Shown: positions 1 to 8,369, counted from the first letter of the stretch. The stretch is DNA of 33,352 nucleotides from CAYJAD01 sp964371225 (GCA_964371225.1 CAYJNA010000015.1:1-33352); one strand, 5' to 3'. A program made the numbers and translations. The notes: generated from the letters alone by a model not told the origin.

Positions 1-1058
<1,058 letters not shown>

Positions 1059-1085
1059 TCATCACGCTTTTATGCTTACATATTT

Positions 1086-1116
1086 GGGTAAAGCCTTCGG
1101 GCTTTACCCTTTTTTT
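1086..1116 (+). terminator. Rho-independent terminator of groEL
   Basis: A perfect 10-bp stem (GGGTAAAGCC at 1086-1095 with GGCTTTACCC at 1100-1109) is closed by a stable TTCG tetraloop and followed by a run of T from 1110 to 1116. It sits 28 nt after the groEL stop codon. Confidence 0.95.
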
Positions 1117-1154
1117 ACGCTAACTGCTTGAATAATAATTACGTTTATCTAGGT

Positions 1155-1183
1155 TTGAAATTTATTTAACTGTATGGTATACT
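1155..1183 (+). promoter_or_regulatory. Strong sigma-70-type promoter before the DUF1850/TRAP genes
   Basis: TTGAAA (1155-1160) and TATACT (1178-1183) are separated by exactly 17 nt, and each matches its consensus hexamer in five of six positions. Transcription would begin near 1190. It lies after the groEL terminator, so it must drive either a short RNA ending at the hairpin at 1262-1305 or the DUF1850-TRAP operon. Confidence 0.6.
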
Positions 1184-1189
1184 TACTTA

Positions 1190-1306
1190 TAAAACTATGA
1201 TTTCTATGCAGTATATAAGGTATTTGATACGAATAATAGGAATGCTTTTCCTACTTAGTTTAAAAAAGCAAGTGCTTACGTATGTATAACGTAGCATGCT
1301 TTTTTA
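1190..1306 (+). ncRNA. Candidate small RNA or attenuated leader upstream of the DUF1850 gene
   Basis: This is the stretch between the predicted start site of the 1155-1183 promoter and the hairpin at 1262-1305. It has no convincing ORF. A ~115-nt transcript would end 43 nt before the DUF1850 start codon, so it could be an independent sRNA or a leader whose read-through is controlled. I do not recognise a known riboswitch or RNA family. The claim rests on promoter and terminator geometry only. Confidence 0.35.
1262..1305 (+). terminator. Hairpin with T-tract (terminator or attenuator)
   Basis: AAAAAAGCA (1262-1270) pairs with TGCTTTTTT (1297-1305). Inside it TGCT (1273-1276) pairs with AGCA (1293-1296) and ACGT (1278-1281) with ACGT (1289-1292). 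A 2-nt bulge and a 1-nt bulge lie on the 5' side. The T-run forms the 3' arm, so the structure could also end transcripts from the other strand. Confidence 0.6.
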
Positions 1307-1348
1307 TGTGAAAGCATCATATATACCTGTTAGTCAGTGAGGTCTGTC

Positions 1349-1882
1349 ATGCTACAGCGTATAAAATTTATTTTTCTTTTCTTTTTCCTTATTTCGTTGA
1401 GTTATGTGATGTTATGTGAGCGCACATGGCTCAGTATTAGCGTAGATAAAAATCAGCATAGGGAATATGTTTATATGGCATATCTCCCTTCTGAAAGCCG
1501 ATTCTGTGTGCTTTTTACACATTCTGTGGCTTTGTCTCCGGTGGAAGAGTGGTTTGTGGCGCAAGATGGTAAAATTTCTTTGCGCTCCACTGTATATGAA
1601 GATTTTGGCGCAGGCTTACCGCATAATGCAGAACCCGGACAAGAAATGCGTGTGGAAGATGGTAAAGTCATCATCACTGGCTACAGCCTTACTATGCAAG
1701 ATATGTATGTACGTGTGGGGCGTGTAGCAAATCATAAGCTTATTGTGGAAAAAACGCCTCAAGCTAGAAATACTTTACAGTTACATACTCTTGCGCCAGC
1801 GGGCACAGCTTTACGGTTTAGTATACGCACAGATTCTTTTTTACATGTATTTTGGCGTCATTGGGGAATAACAGTAGTATAA
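1349..1882 (+). CDS. DUF1850 protein, partner of TRAP fused permease
   Basis: Small DUF1850-family protein of unknown biochemical role, typically encoded beside TAXI-type TRAP permeases. The 177-residue product starts with a hydrophobic segment (about residues 5-23), suggesting a signal anchor or secretion. It then carries the family's conserved motifs: HSV at 58-60, PVEEW at 64-68 and FGAGLP at 86-91. ATG at 1349 is preferred over the in-frame GTG at 1337 because GTGAGG lies about 6 nt before it. The stop is 46 nt before the permease start, so the two genes form one operon. The usual third gene, a TAXI solute-binding protein, is not in this window. Family assignment is from motifs and context; the function is not known. 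Confidence 0.85.
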   Translation: MLQRIKFIFLFFFLISLSYVMLCERTWLSISVDKNQHREYVYMAYLPSESRFCVLFTHSVALSPVEEWFVAQDGKISLRSTVYEDFGAGLPHNAEPGQEMRVEDGKVIITGYSLTMQDMYVRVGRVANHKLIVEKTPQARNTLQLHTLAPAGTALRFSIRTDSFLHVFWRHWGITVV

Positions 1883-1928
1883 TAGTACTACTATTGTATA
1901 CATTTAGACTCATAACGAGGAGGGAACT

Positions 1929-4019
1929 ATGGGTCATAAAGACCATATGGAACAACGCGTTAAGGAAGGAGCACAAGGTTTTGCCTTAGAGGGCAAATTA
2001 GATGCTTCAGTGGCTGAAGAATTGCATGAAAAAGTGGATGTATCTGATATTGTAGCAAAATACGATAAAGAAGCCACCTATAGACAGTTTAAAGGAAAAC
2101 TTGAACTTTTTATAAAAATTCTTTGCATTACCTTTTCTGCTTTTCATTTATACACAGCCGCTTTTGGGGCATTTGCACCGCAAATTCAACGTTCGGTACA
2201 CTTGGGCTTTGTATTAACTCTTGTGTATCTTTTGTATCCTGCCAGAAGCAAATCCAATTTAAGCCTCCTTGCTTGGTATGATGTTATTTTAGCCATCATA
2301 GGCGCTACTGTGTGTGGTTATATCGTTTATAACTACGATACCATTGTGTTAGAAGCAGGGCCGCCCACGGATTTAGATCTTGTATTTGGCATTATCACCA
2401 TTGCACTAGTTTTAGAAGCCACGCGCCGTATTGTGGGCTTACCCATTGCCTTGGTGGCTTTTATCTTCTTGCTTTATGCGCTCTTTGGAAATTATATCCC
2501 AGGAATTATGGGGCATAAAGGTTTTAGTGTGTCTCGCATAGTGGGGCATATGTATTTAACTACAGAAGGTATTTTTGGTATGCCCTTAGGTGTTTCGGCA
2601 TCTTTTGTGTTCCTTTTTGTCCTTTTTGGAGCTTTTTTACATAGCACTGGATTGGGAAAATTCTTTATTGATCTTGCCTTGGCGGCAGCCGGTAAGTACG
2701 TAGGTGGCCCAGCTAAAGTAGCTGTTTTGGCCAGTGGTTTTTTCGGTACTATTTCAGGAAGTTCTGTGGCAAATACTGTTTCTACAGGCACATTTACCAT
2801 TCCCCTTATGCGCAGTGTGGGATATAGGCCGCACTTTGCGGGAGCTGTAGAAGCTGCGTCCTCCACAGGGGGGCAAATTATGCCTCCTATTATGGGTGCA
2901 GCGGCCTTTATCATGGCGCAGTTTTTGGGCATAAGCTATTTTGAAATTGCTAAAACTGCTATTATTCCAGCACTTTTGTATTATTTAGCTGTAGGCTTCA
3001 TGGTGCATATGGAAGCTAAACGCTTAGGCCTTAAAGGTATCCCTCAGGAACGTTTGCCTGTTACCTTACAAGTACTACGTGAAGGCGGCTATTTGCTTGT
3101 TCCCATTTTTGTACTCATTTATTTACTTATGCAGGGATACACACCGTTAAAGTCTGCTTATTACTGTATCGTAACCACAGTTGTTATTTCTTTTTTAGCC
3201 AACAACTGGAAGACATACAGAGTTTCAGAGCTTACCCATGAATCCCTTGGTAAATCTCTCGTAGAGTGCAATAGGATTAATGTAAAAGATATGCTTACCG
3301 CCATGGAAAATGGCGCACGCCTCGCCCTTGGTGTTGCTGCTGCTTGTGCTTGTACCGGTATTGTTATCGGCGTGGTAACACTTTCTGGTATGGGCTTAAA
3401 GCTTGCTAATGCCATTGTAGAGCTTTCAGGAAATAGCTTTTTCTTAACGCTCTTTTTGACCATGTTGGCATCCATTGTGCTTGGTATGGGGCTTCCCACC
3501 ACAGCAAAGTATATTGTGCTAGCCACCATTGCGGCCCCTGCCATTAAAAGTTTTGGCGTACCTGATATTGCAGCGCACTTGTTTATCATGTACTTCGGCA
3601 TTTTAGCAGACTTAACGCCACCGGTGGCATTGGCTGCGTATGCGGCGGCGGGGATAGCGCAGTCAGAGCCCAATAAAACAGGATTTACGGCGGTGAAGTT
3701 AGCCTTTGCGGGCTTCCTTATTCCGTATATTTTCTGTTACAACCCCGGCTTGCTTATGATTGGCGCCACCTCCATGGAAGTTGTTTTCTATGTTGTTACA
3801 GCAGCTATTGGTATTATGGCACTGTCATTTGCCAATGTGGGCTACTGGATGCGTGATTTATACTTCTGGGAACGCATCCCCTTGGTGGGCGCTGCCGTAT
3901 CGCTGATTATTCCGGGAATTCTCACGGATGGTATTGGCATTGGTATCTTACTTGCTGTGTATATTTTACAAAAATATATGCCGCAAGGCCCCAAAGGAAT
4001 TGGCTTACAGGAAGAATAA
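1929..4019 (+). CDS. TRAP transporter 4TM/12TM fused permease
   Basis: Inner-membrane permease of a tripartite ATP-independent periplasmic transporter in which the small (DctQ-like) and large (DctM-like) subunits are fused. Of 696 residues, the first ~60 are hydrophilic and cytoplasmic. The remainder is a series of long hydrophobic segments that starts near residue 66. The conserved core motif GGQIMPPIMGAAAF lies near residue 313, followed by the MEAKRLGL loop, and a second repeat contains GMGLPTTAKYIV. These features match the fused permeases that work with TAXI-type receptors. A strong ribosome site (GAGGAGGG) precedes the ATG. Substrate cannot be deduced; relatives are assigned to organic acids or amino acids. 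A structured intergenic element begins 13 nt after the stop. Confidence 0.93.
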   Translation: MGHKDHMEQRVKEGAQGFALEGKLDASVAEELHEKVDVSDIVAKYDKEATYRQFKGKLELFIKILCITFSAFHLYTAAFGAFAPQIQRSVHLGFVLTLVYLLYPARSKSNLSLLAWYDVILAIIGATVCGYIVYNYDTIVLEAGPPTDLDLVFGIITIALVLEATRRIVGLPIALVAFIFLLYALFGNYIPGIMGHKGFSVSRIVGHMYLTTEGIFGMPLGVSASFVFLFVLFGAFLHSTGLGKFFIDLALAAAGKYVGGPAKVAVLASGFFGTISGSSVANTVSTGTFTIPLMRSVGYRPHFAGAVEAASSTGGQIMPPIMGAAAFIMAQFLGISYFEIAKTAIIPALLYYLAVGFMVHMEAKRLGLKGIPQERLPVTLQVLREGGYLLVPIFVLIYLLMQGYTPLKSAYYCIVTTVVISFLANNWKTYRVSELTHESLGKSLVECNRINVKDMLTAMENGARLALGVAAACACTGIVIGVVTLSGMGLKLANAIVELSGNSFFLTLFLTMLASIVLGMGLPTTAKYIVLATIAAPAIKSFGVPDIAAHLFIMYFGILADLTPPVALAAYAAAGIAQSEPNKTGFTAVKLAFAGFLIPYIFCYNPGLLMIGATSMEVVFYVVTAAIGIMALSFANVGYWMRDLYFWERIPLVGAAVSLIIPGILTDGIGIGILLAVYILQKYMPQGPKGIGLQEE

Positions 4020-4032
4020 TTTGAAAAATAGT

Positions 4033-4140
4033 TAGTCGACACTGAAAAATTGCGTAACTATGATTAAAAATAAAATTTTAACATATGAAATACTTTTTTC
4101 AGCTGTCGACTACACAAGTCATGCCTCTGGCATGGCTTAC
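4033..4140 (+). repeat. Structured intergenic repeat, copy A
   Basis: About 108 bp that recur at 33245-33352 in the same orientation, with high identity in both stems and divergence in the loop of the first. Stem H1 pairs TAGTCGACACTGAAAAA (4033-4049) with 4095-4112: 9 bp, a bulged C at 4103, then 8 bp. Its loop is long and A/T-rich. Stem H2 pairs AAGTCATGCC (4116-4125) with GGCATGGCTT (4129-4138) around a TCT loop, with one U-G wobble. The element starts 13 nt after the TRAP permease stop. No ORF is present. Outer similarity continues past H1 on the right, so H1 is not simply a pair of transposon ends. Confidence 0.8.
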
Positions 4141-4269
4141 CGCCACGTAAAATAAGCCGTTACTTGCTTACGGCGTCCCCGAAAGGGGTATTTGGAGTGA
4201 GCGTGCCTTTCTTAAAAACGAGTGGAAACACGTTTTTAAGCATCGATTAGTTAGTTTAATAAATACAAA

Positions 4270-4302
4270 AAGGAAGGTGCCTTAAAGCATCTTCCTTTTT
4301 TT
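4270..4302 (+). terminator. Rho-independent terminator
   Basis: AAGGAAGGTGC (4270-4280) pairs with GCATCTTCCTT (4287-4297), 11 bp with one G-U, around a CTTAAA loop and followed by a T-run to 4302. An A-run on the left means it could also work on the other strand. It ends the structured element and the DUF1850-TRAP transcript. Confidence 0.9.
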
Positions 4303-4579
4303 GTGGAAAAATCTTTCCTTCGGAGATAGTTCTTTTTTATATCCTTTCCTTTTTAAGCCATCTGTTTACATATATGAGTGAATATATAATAAAATGTATA
4401 ATAAAGGTGTATTTATATATGAAGTTATGTAACAGTTTGTTATTTAAGTATAAATATTTCATATGGCAAAAACAATCCCAAGTGCGAATATTGAAGAAAG
4501 ATATCTTTTTCAAAAAAATGTCCATAAAGGCTTGACCTTTTTTGTTACTAATAATAATGGTTATCGAAATGGAGGGCAA
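4303..4579 (+). promoter_or_regulatory. AT-rich upstream region of perR
   Basis: No gene is supported here. The stretch is very AT-rich. A possible promoter is TTGACC (4532-4537) with a weak -10 near 4554-4560, which would place the start site only a few nt before the ribosome site GGAGGG (4571-4576). The A/T-rich imperfect dyad TTACTAATAATAATGGTTA (4545-4563) overlaps it and could be a PerR self-control box. Both the promoter and the operator are weak matches. Confidence 0.3.
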
Positions 4580-4966
4580 ATGAGCCAAATTAGAATGACT
4601 AGACAGAGAGCAATTATTTTAGAAGAATTGCGCAAGATTAAAACACATCCTACAGCGGATGAAGTGTACAGTATTGTGCGCGAAAAGATGCCGCGTATTA
4701 GCTTAGGTACCGTGTATCGTAATCTTGATTTTTTAGCAGAGACCGGAGAAATCCTTAAACTTGAATCAGCGGGAAGTACAAAGCGCTTTGATGGTGACAC
4801 TTCTTGGCATCAGCATGTACGTTGCACTGTCTGTGGTTGTATAGGGGACGTTATGCAGCCTCAAACGACGCCTCCCATTGAAAATTTGCATGTGGAAGGT
4901 TTTTCCATTACGGGTGCGCGCATAGAATATGATGGTATTTGTGTTGCATGCTCCCGTATTAATTAA
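4580..4966 (+). CDS. perR: Fur-family peroxide-responsive regulator, PerR type
   Basis: Metal-dependent repressor of oxidative-stress genes, 128 residues. The N-terminal winged helix covers about residues 1-75 (HPTADEVYSIVR, ISLGTVYRNLDFL). The C-terminal metal-binding and dimer domain has CTVC (82-85) and CVAC (121-124) for structural zinc. Aligned by eye to Bacillus subtilis PerR, the regulatory metal ligands H37, D85, H91, H93 and D104 correspond to H23, D71, H77, H79 and D90. The Asp at the last position is a PerR hallmark, where Fur has Glu. The start at 4580 is chosen for GGAGGG 4 nt upstream; the open frame extends back to 4463 without a ribosome site. Rubredoxin follows on the same strand, as in Desulfovibrio perR loci, where rubrerythrin usually also lies between them. 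Confidence 0.85.
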   Translation: MSQIRMTRQRAIILEELRKIKTHPTADEVYSIVREKMPRISLGTVYRNLDFLAETGEILKLESAGSTKRFDGDTSWHQHVRCTVCGCIGDVMQPQTTPPIENLHVEGFSITGARIEYDGICVACSRIN

Positions 4967-5078
4967 AAAAATTTAAAGGTAAACTTCGTCTTTCCTTTAT
5001 GGAAAAAACTTGATACTATCTTCTTAGTGTTTTGATATGCTATGAATTATAACTTCAATTTTTTCTGGAGGAAGTAGT

Positions 5079-5258
5079 ATGGCAGAGCCAAAAGATATGT
5101 ATAGGTGTCAAGTGGCAAATTGTGGCTATGTTTATGACCCTGATCGCGGTGACAAACGCAGTAAAACGCCTGCCGGCACAAACTTTGATGATTTACCTGA
5201 AGATTGGCATTGCCCTGTGTGCAAAGCCACTAAGAAATCCTTCGTGAGTATGGGTTGA
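5079..5258 (+). CDS. Rubredoxin with a C-X4-C first knuckle (Rd2/Rdl type)
   Basis: Small iron-sulfur electron carrier of 59 residues. Four cysteines bind one iron: C10 and C15 in the first knuckle and C45 and C48 in the second (WHCPVCKA). The first knuckle has four residues between cysteines rather than the usual two; this insertion is known from the Rd2/Rdl-type rubredoxins of Desulfovibrio. The GYVYDPDRGD and FDDLPEDWHCPVC motifs are otherwise canonical. A strong ribosome site (GGAGGAAG) precedes the ATG. It sits 112 nt after perR and likely donates electrons to peroxide- or oxygen-reducing enzymes such as rubrerythrin, none of which is encoded in the window. Confidence 0.93.
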   Translation: MAEPKDMYRCQVANCGYVYDPDRGDKRSKTPAGTNFDDLPEDWHCPVCKATKKSFVSMG

Positions 5259-5264
5259 TAATGT

Positions 5265-5293
5265 AAAAAACCTCCTTAACGGAGGTTTTTTTT
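5265..5293. terminator. Bidirectional terminator between rubredoxin and kefB-like gene
   Basis: AAAAAACCTCC (5265-5275) pairs with GGAGGTTTTTT (5281-5291) around TTAAC, with T beyond on the right and a T-run on the opposite strand as well. It lies between two convergent genes and can end both. Confidence 0.92.
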
Positions 5294-5318
5294 ACTTTTA
5301 TTTTAATGAAATATACTG

Positions 5319-7346
5319 CTAACAGCTACTTTTTTGTGCTGTCTTTTTTACTGTAAATAACTTCGAAGCCTTGTGTAAATTCTCTATTTCTCCAAATATA
5401 TATACAATATCGCCATGGCGCATGGTAACATGTGCTTCAGGTGCAGCTATAAGCGAACCTTGCTGGTCAATGGCCACCACTATGACATTGTGGTTTTGGC
5501 GCAGTTCTGAGTCTTGTAGGCTAATATCACAAAGGTCTGCATTTTTTTCAAGACGTACGGCAAAAGTGCCCACGTTGGGGAGTTGATTCATGAGCGCTGC
5601 TAAATCACTGGTGCTTTGTGAAGTGGAGCGCAGCATATTGTAATTGGCCTTACGCACTGAAGCCGTAATGGCATCGATGTCCTGCTTTGGCACCATATAT
5701 TGATGTAAAACACGTGAAAAAACTTCCACTGAGGTTTCAAACTCTTCAGCTACCACATCGGTGGCGCCAAGGTTCAGCAGGGGTGTTACCTGCGTTACAA
5801 AGCGTGTACGTGCAATGATGTGTAGGTGCGGATTTAAAGCCATGGCTTCTGCGACGGTGGCCTGCACCGCTGCTGGGTCTGAAATAACAATGGCCATGGC
5901 CTTAGCTGTGTGTATACCTAAGTGCTCTAAGACGGCAGGCTGAGAGGCATCCCCATAATGTATAGGTTCTTTATCGTGAAAGCGCTTTACAGTGTCAGGG
6001 TTCATTTCTAAGATAATATAAGGAATGGAGCATTTCTTTGCTGCAGAGGCCAGATGTTGCCCGCTAATGCCAAAACCCACAATGATAAGATGATTTTCCA
6101 AATGGTCTTGTTGCGCGTCTTGCGACATGTTTTGTGTGACGCTTTCGTCCAGCTCAGGTAAGTCTTCATGCTTTCCTTTACGATGTGGCACAAAGATATT
6201 GGCAATGGCTGGGGCGTACTGCAAGAGGGCTGGAGTAAGCATCATGGTAATGATGCTCATGGCCAGAAAGCTTTGATATAAATCTTCTGTGAGTAATCCC
6301 ATATCAAGGCCGCTATTGGCCAAAATAAAGGAAAATTCACCCACTTGTGCCAAGGTCAGCGCGGTGACAATGGCAGTACGTAAAGGGTAACGTTGTATAA
6401 GTACTGCGGGTAAGATGAGTAAGGCTTTAATAATAATAAAAAGTAAGGTGTTGCCAAGTACAGTTGCCCAATGCCCCATAAGATAATTCACATCTAAAAG
6501 CATGCCCACGGAAATAAAGAAAATACTCATGAATACATCACGGTATGGCAGTACACCTGAAACAACGCTCATGCTGTATTCAGAACGCGCCAAGAAAAGC
6601 CCCGCCAAAAAGGCGCCAAGGGATAAAGAAAGGCCTAACCAAGCTGTGAGTGAGGCTAAGCCCATACACAGTCCTAAAGTGGTGAGCAATAAAAGTTCAC
6701 GCACGCGAGTGCGCACCACAGCTTCCATAAAACGGTTGAGACCAAATTGAGCAAAAAGAAAGACCGCACCTAATACAAGTATAACCTTACCAATACCCCA
6801 TAAAGCAGCAAGAGGGTCTGGTGAAATATTACCACTGAGTAAGGGGACAAGAAGCATCATGGGGGCTACCATAATGTCTTGAAACACTAATATAGCAAGG
6901 GTGAGCTTGCCAGCAGGGGTGGCTATGGTGCCTTTTTCTTGTAAAAGCCGCAAAACAATGGCTGAAGAAGAGAGAGCTACAAGACAGCCTGTAAAAATAC
7001 CCCATGCTAAAGTTCTTTCGAAAACAAAAGTATAGATAAGCGTAATAACAGCTATAGTAAGGCCAATTTGTAAGCTACCGCCAAGAAAAACAGGTTTTTT
7101 TAACCGTTCCAAAGCATCGCCGGAAAGTTCCATACCAATGGTAAAAAGCAAAAGAGCTACGCCAAGCTCTGCTAAAATATCTAAGTTATGCGTATCGGAA
7201 ATTATGCCAAGTATGGAAGGGCCACATAAAATGCCTGTAAGTAAAAAGCCCACCGTAGCCGGTAAACGCACCTTACTACAAACAGTATTAACAACTATGG
7301 AAATAAGGAAAATAATTACCAGTTCATTAAGTAAGGGGACGTGCAT
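5319..7346 (-). CDS. KefB/KefC-type cation:proton antiporter with RCK domain
   Basis: CPA2-family monovalent cation (K+ or Na+) / H+ antiporter of the inner membrane, 675 residues. Residues 1 to ~385 form the hydrophobic exchanger, with family motifs ELGVALLLFTIGMEL near 60-74, VFQD at 154-157 and SLGAFLAGLFLARSE near 242-256. After a charged linker, a RCK/TrkA-N domain starts near 418 with the nucleotide-binding loop GFGISG (425-430) and an acidic residue about 20 later (E447). A TrkA-C-like domain closes the protein (about 590-670, ending in GDIVYIFGEIENL). This is the layout of ligand-gated Kef and related exchangers. A ribosome site (AAAAGG) lies 6 nt before the ATG. Ion and gating ligand cannot be set from sequence alone. 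Confidence 0.92.
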   Translation of the reverse strand: MHVPLLNELVIIFLISIVVNTVCSKVRLPATVGFLLTGILCGPSILGIISDTHNLDILAELGVALLLFTIGMELSGDALERLKKPVFLGGSLQIGLTIAVITLIYTFVFERTLAWGIFTGCLVALSSSAIVLRLLQEKGTIATPAGKLTLAILVFQDIMVAPMMLLVPLLSGNISPDPLAALWGIGKVILVLGAVFLFAQFGLNRFMEAVVRTRVRELLLLTTLGLCMGLASLTAWLGLSLSLGAFLAGLFLARSEYSMSVVSGVLPYRDVFMSIFFISVGMLLDVNYLMGHWATVLGNTLLFIIIKALLILPAVLIQRYPLRTAIVTALTLAQVGEFSFILANSGLDMGLLTEDLYQSFLAMSIITMMLTPALLQYAPAIANIFVPHRKGKHEDLPELDESVTQNMSQDAQQDHLENHLIIVGFGISGQHLASAAKKCSIPYIILEMNPDTVKRFHDKEPIHYGDASQPAVLEHLGIHTAKAMAIVISDPAAVQATVAEAMALNPHLHIIARTRFVTQVTPLLNLGATDVVAEEFETSVEVFSRVLHQYMVPKQDIDAITASVRKANYNMLRSTSQSTSDLAALMNQLPNVGTFAVRLEKNADLCDISLQDSELRQNHNVIVVAIDQQGSLIAAPEAHVTMRHGDIVYIFGEIENLHKASKLFTVKKTAQKSSC

Positions 7347-7484
7347 AAAGAGCCTTTTGAAAGAGTATGTTAAAGGGAGTATGAAAAGTACTTAAGGAAA
7401 GTCTAGCATAGTTCGCTAAGAAAAAAAACATTTTCTAAGGGGCAAAAATGTATGTACTCACGCTATAATAAAGAGATAAAAAGA

Positions 7485-7506
7485 GCAAGTAAAGCTTTTT
7501 ACTTGC
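7485..7506. other. Perfect 9-bp inverted repeat between kefB-like and carbonic anhydrase genes
   Basis: GCAAGTAAA (7485-7493) and TTTACTTGC (7498-7506) flank a 4-nt loop. The T-rich flank is on the - strand side, so it could end a leftward transcript, or it could be a protein-binding dyad in the divergent promoter region. The rest of 7347-7599 shows no gene. A shorter repeat, GTACA...TGTAC, sits just before the carbonic anhydrase gene. Confidence 0.45.
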
Positions 7507-7599
7507 CTTAGTAGTAAAAAAAGTATAGATAGCCATACATTATCTAAGAAAACTTAACCAGTACATTTTTTTACTTAATTTGTACACGGAGATGCTAGA

Positions 7600-8283
7600 A
7601 TGCCAAATAGTAGCCAAGCACGTTTTGTGGGAGATATTTCCAAGCGTTTTGCTGCTGGGTTCCAACGCTTTCAACAACAATGGTATTGCACTGAGCATAA
7701 TATTTATGATGACTTGAAAGAAGGGCAACAACCCCTTGCCTTAGTTATTGCCTGTTCAGACTCTCGCGTGGATCCTGTCTTACTTACAGATAGTCACCCC
7801 GGTGATCTTTTCGTCATCCGCAATGTGGCCAACCTTGTTCCTCCTTATTCACCTGACAAAAAATTGCACGGGGTTTCTGCAGCGGTGGAATATGCGGTAC
7901 GCCATTTAAAGCTAAAAGATATTATTGTCATGGGGCATGCCAATTGCGGTGGCGTACATGCTTTATTGGAGAAACCTCACGAAGGTGATGAATTTATTGG
8001 GGTTTGGATGCAAATTATTAAGCGTGCCAAAGAAATGGTGGATATGTATTACCCTGATGCCAGTGAAGAAGATCGCTTAAGAGAATATGAGCAATGGGGT
8101 ATACGTGTTTCCTTAGAAAATCTTATGACATTTCCTTGGATACGTGATGCGGTGGAAAGTGGCGAAATGCAATTGCATGGATGGTACTTTGATTTAAATA
8201 ATGGCGCATTGTATAGATACGATGAAGAGTCCGATGCATTTGTTTCCATGGTGGGCTCCTGCAAAGATAAGCGTAATGGCTAA
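7600..8283 (+). CDS. Beta-class carbonic anhydrase
   Basis: Zinc enzyme interconverting CO2 and bicarbonate in the cytoplasm, 227 residues, a normal length for the family. The zinc ligands C52, H113 and C116 and the Asp/Arg pair D54/R56 are in place in ACSDSRVDP and GHANCGG. RNVAN (74-78) and the helix HGVSAAVEYAV are also canonical for the plant/bacterial beta class. The ATG is preceded by GGAGA. It stands alone between a divergent antiporter gene and a bidirectional terminator. It would supply bicarbonate for carboxylations or buffer pH; no neighbouring gene indicates which. Confidence 0.96.
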   Translation: MPNSSQARFVGDISKRFAAGFQRFQQQWYCTEHNIYDDLKEGQQPLALVIACSDSRVDPVLLTDSHPGDLFVIRNVANLVPPYSPDKKLHGVSAAVEYAVRHLKLKDIIVMGHANCGGVHALLEKPHEGDEFIGVWMQIIKRAKEMVDMYYPDASEEDRLREYEQWGIRVSLENLMTFPWIRDAVESGEMQLHGWYFDLNNGALYRYDEESDAFVSMVGSCKDKRNG

Positions 8284-8309
8284 TATCTTACCACCACAAT
8301 AATATGTGC

Positions 8310-8347
8310 AAAAACCGGAATAAGTTTTAGCTTGTTCCGGTTTTTTT
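8310..8347. terminator. Bidirectional terminator
   Basis: A 15-bp stem with one wobble (8310-8324 with 8331-8345) around TTTTAG, with T-runs on both strands. It separates the convergent carbonic anhydrase and acyltransferase genes. Confidence 0.93.
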
Positions 8348-8369
8348 ATATGTAAGAATTATAATCTTA

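Larger units (their letters stand above)
4033..4302 (+). ncRNA. Candidate structured RNA / 3' UTR of ~270 nt
   Basis: Downstream of repeat stems H1 and H2 the sequence forms three further local hairpins. H3 is GCCGT (4156-4160) with ACGGC (4170-4174). H4 is CCCC-GAAA-GGGG (4177-4188). H5 pairs CTTAAAAAC (4211-4219) with GTTTTTAAG (4232-4240), with a 2-nt bulge and an upper GTG-GAAA-CAC. The stretch ends in a rho-independent terminator. Two GNRA-type GAAA loops in a row and wobble-preserving differences in the other copy favour a folded + strand RNA. It matches no riboswitch, RNase P, SRP, tmRNA or 6S signature that I know. It could be an independent RNA or the 3' UTR of the permease transcript. 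No clear promoter was found just upstream. Confidence 0.45.

Noticed and set aside
4033..4112. Stem H1 as the terminal inverted repeats of a MITE
   Set aside because: Similarity between the two copies continues past the right arm into H2, and no target-site duplication is visible at the arm ends.
4211..4240. Hairpin H5 as domain V of a group II intron (about 30 nt, GAAA loop, 2-nt bulge)
   Set aside because: The bulge is on the 5' side, the AGC catalytic triad is absent and no intron-encoded protein or other domains are nearby.
4463..4579. N-terminal extension of the PerR protein
   Set aside because: No ribosome site at the upstream start, while GGAGGG lies at proper distance before 4580, and PerR length and alignment fit the shorter form.
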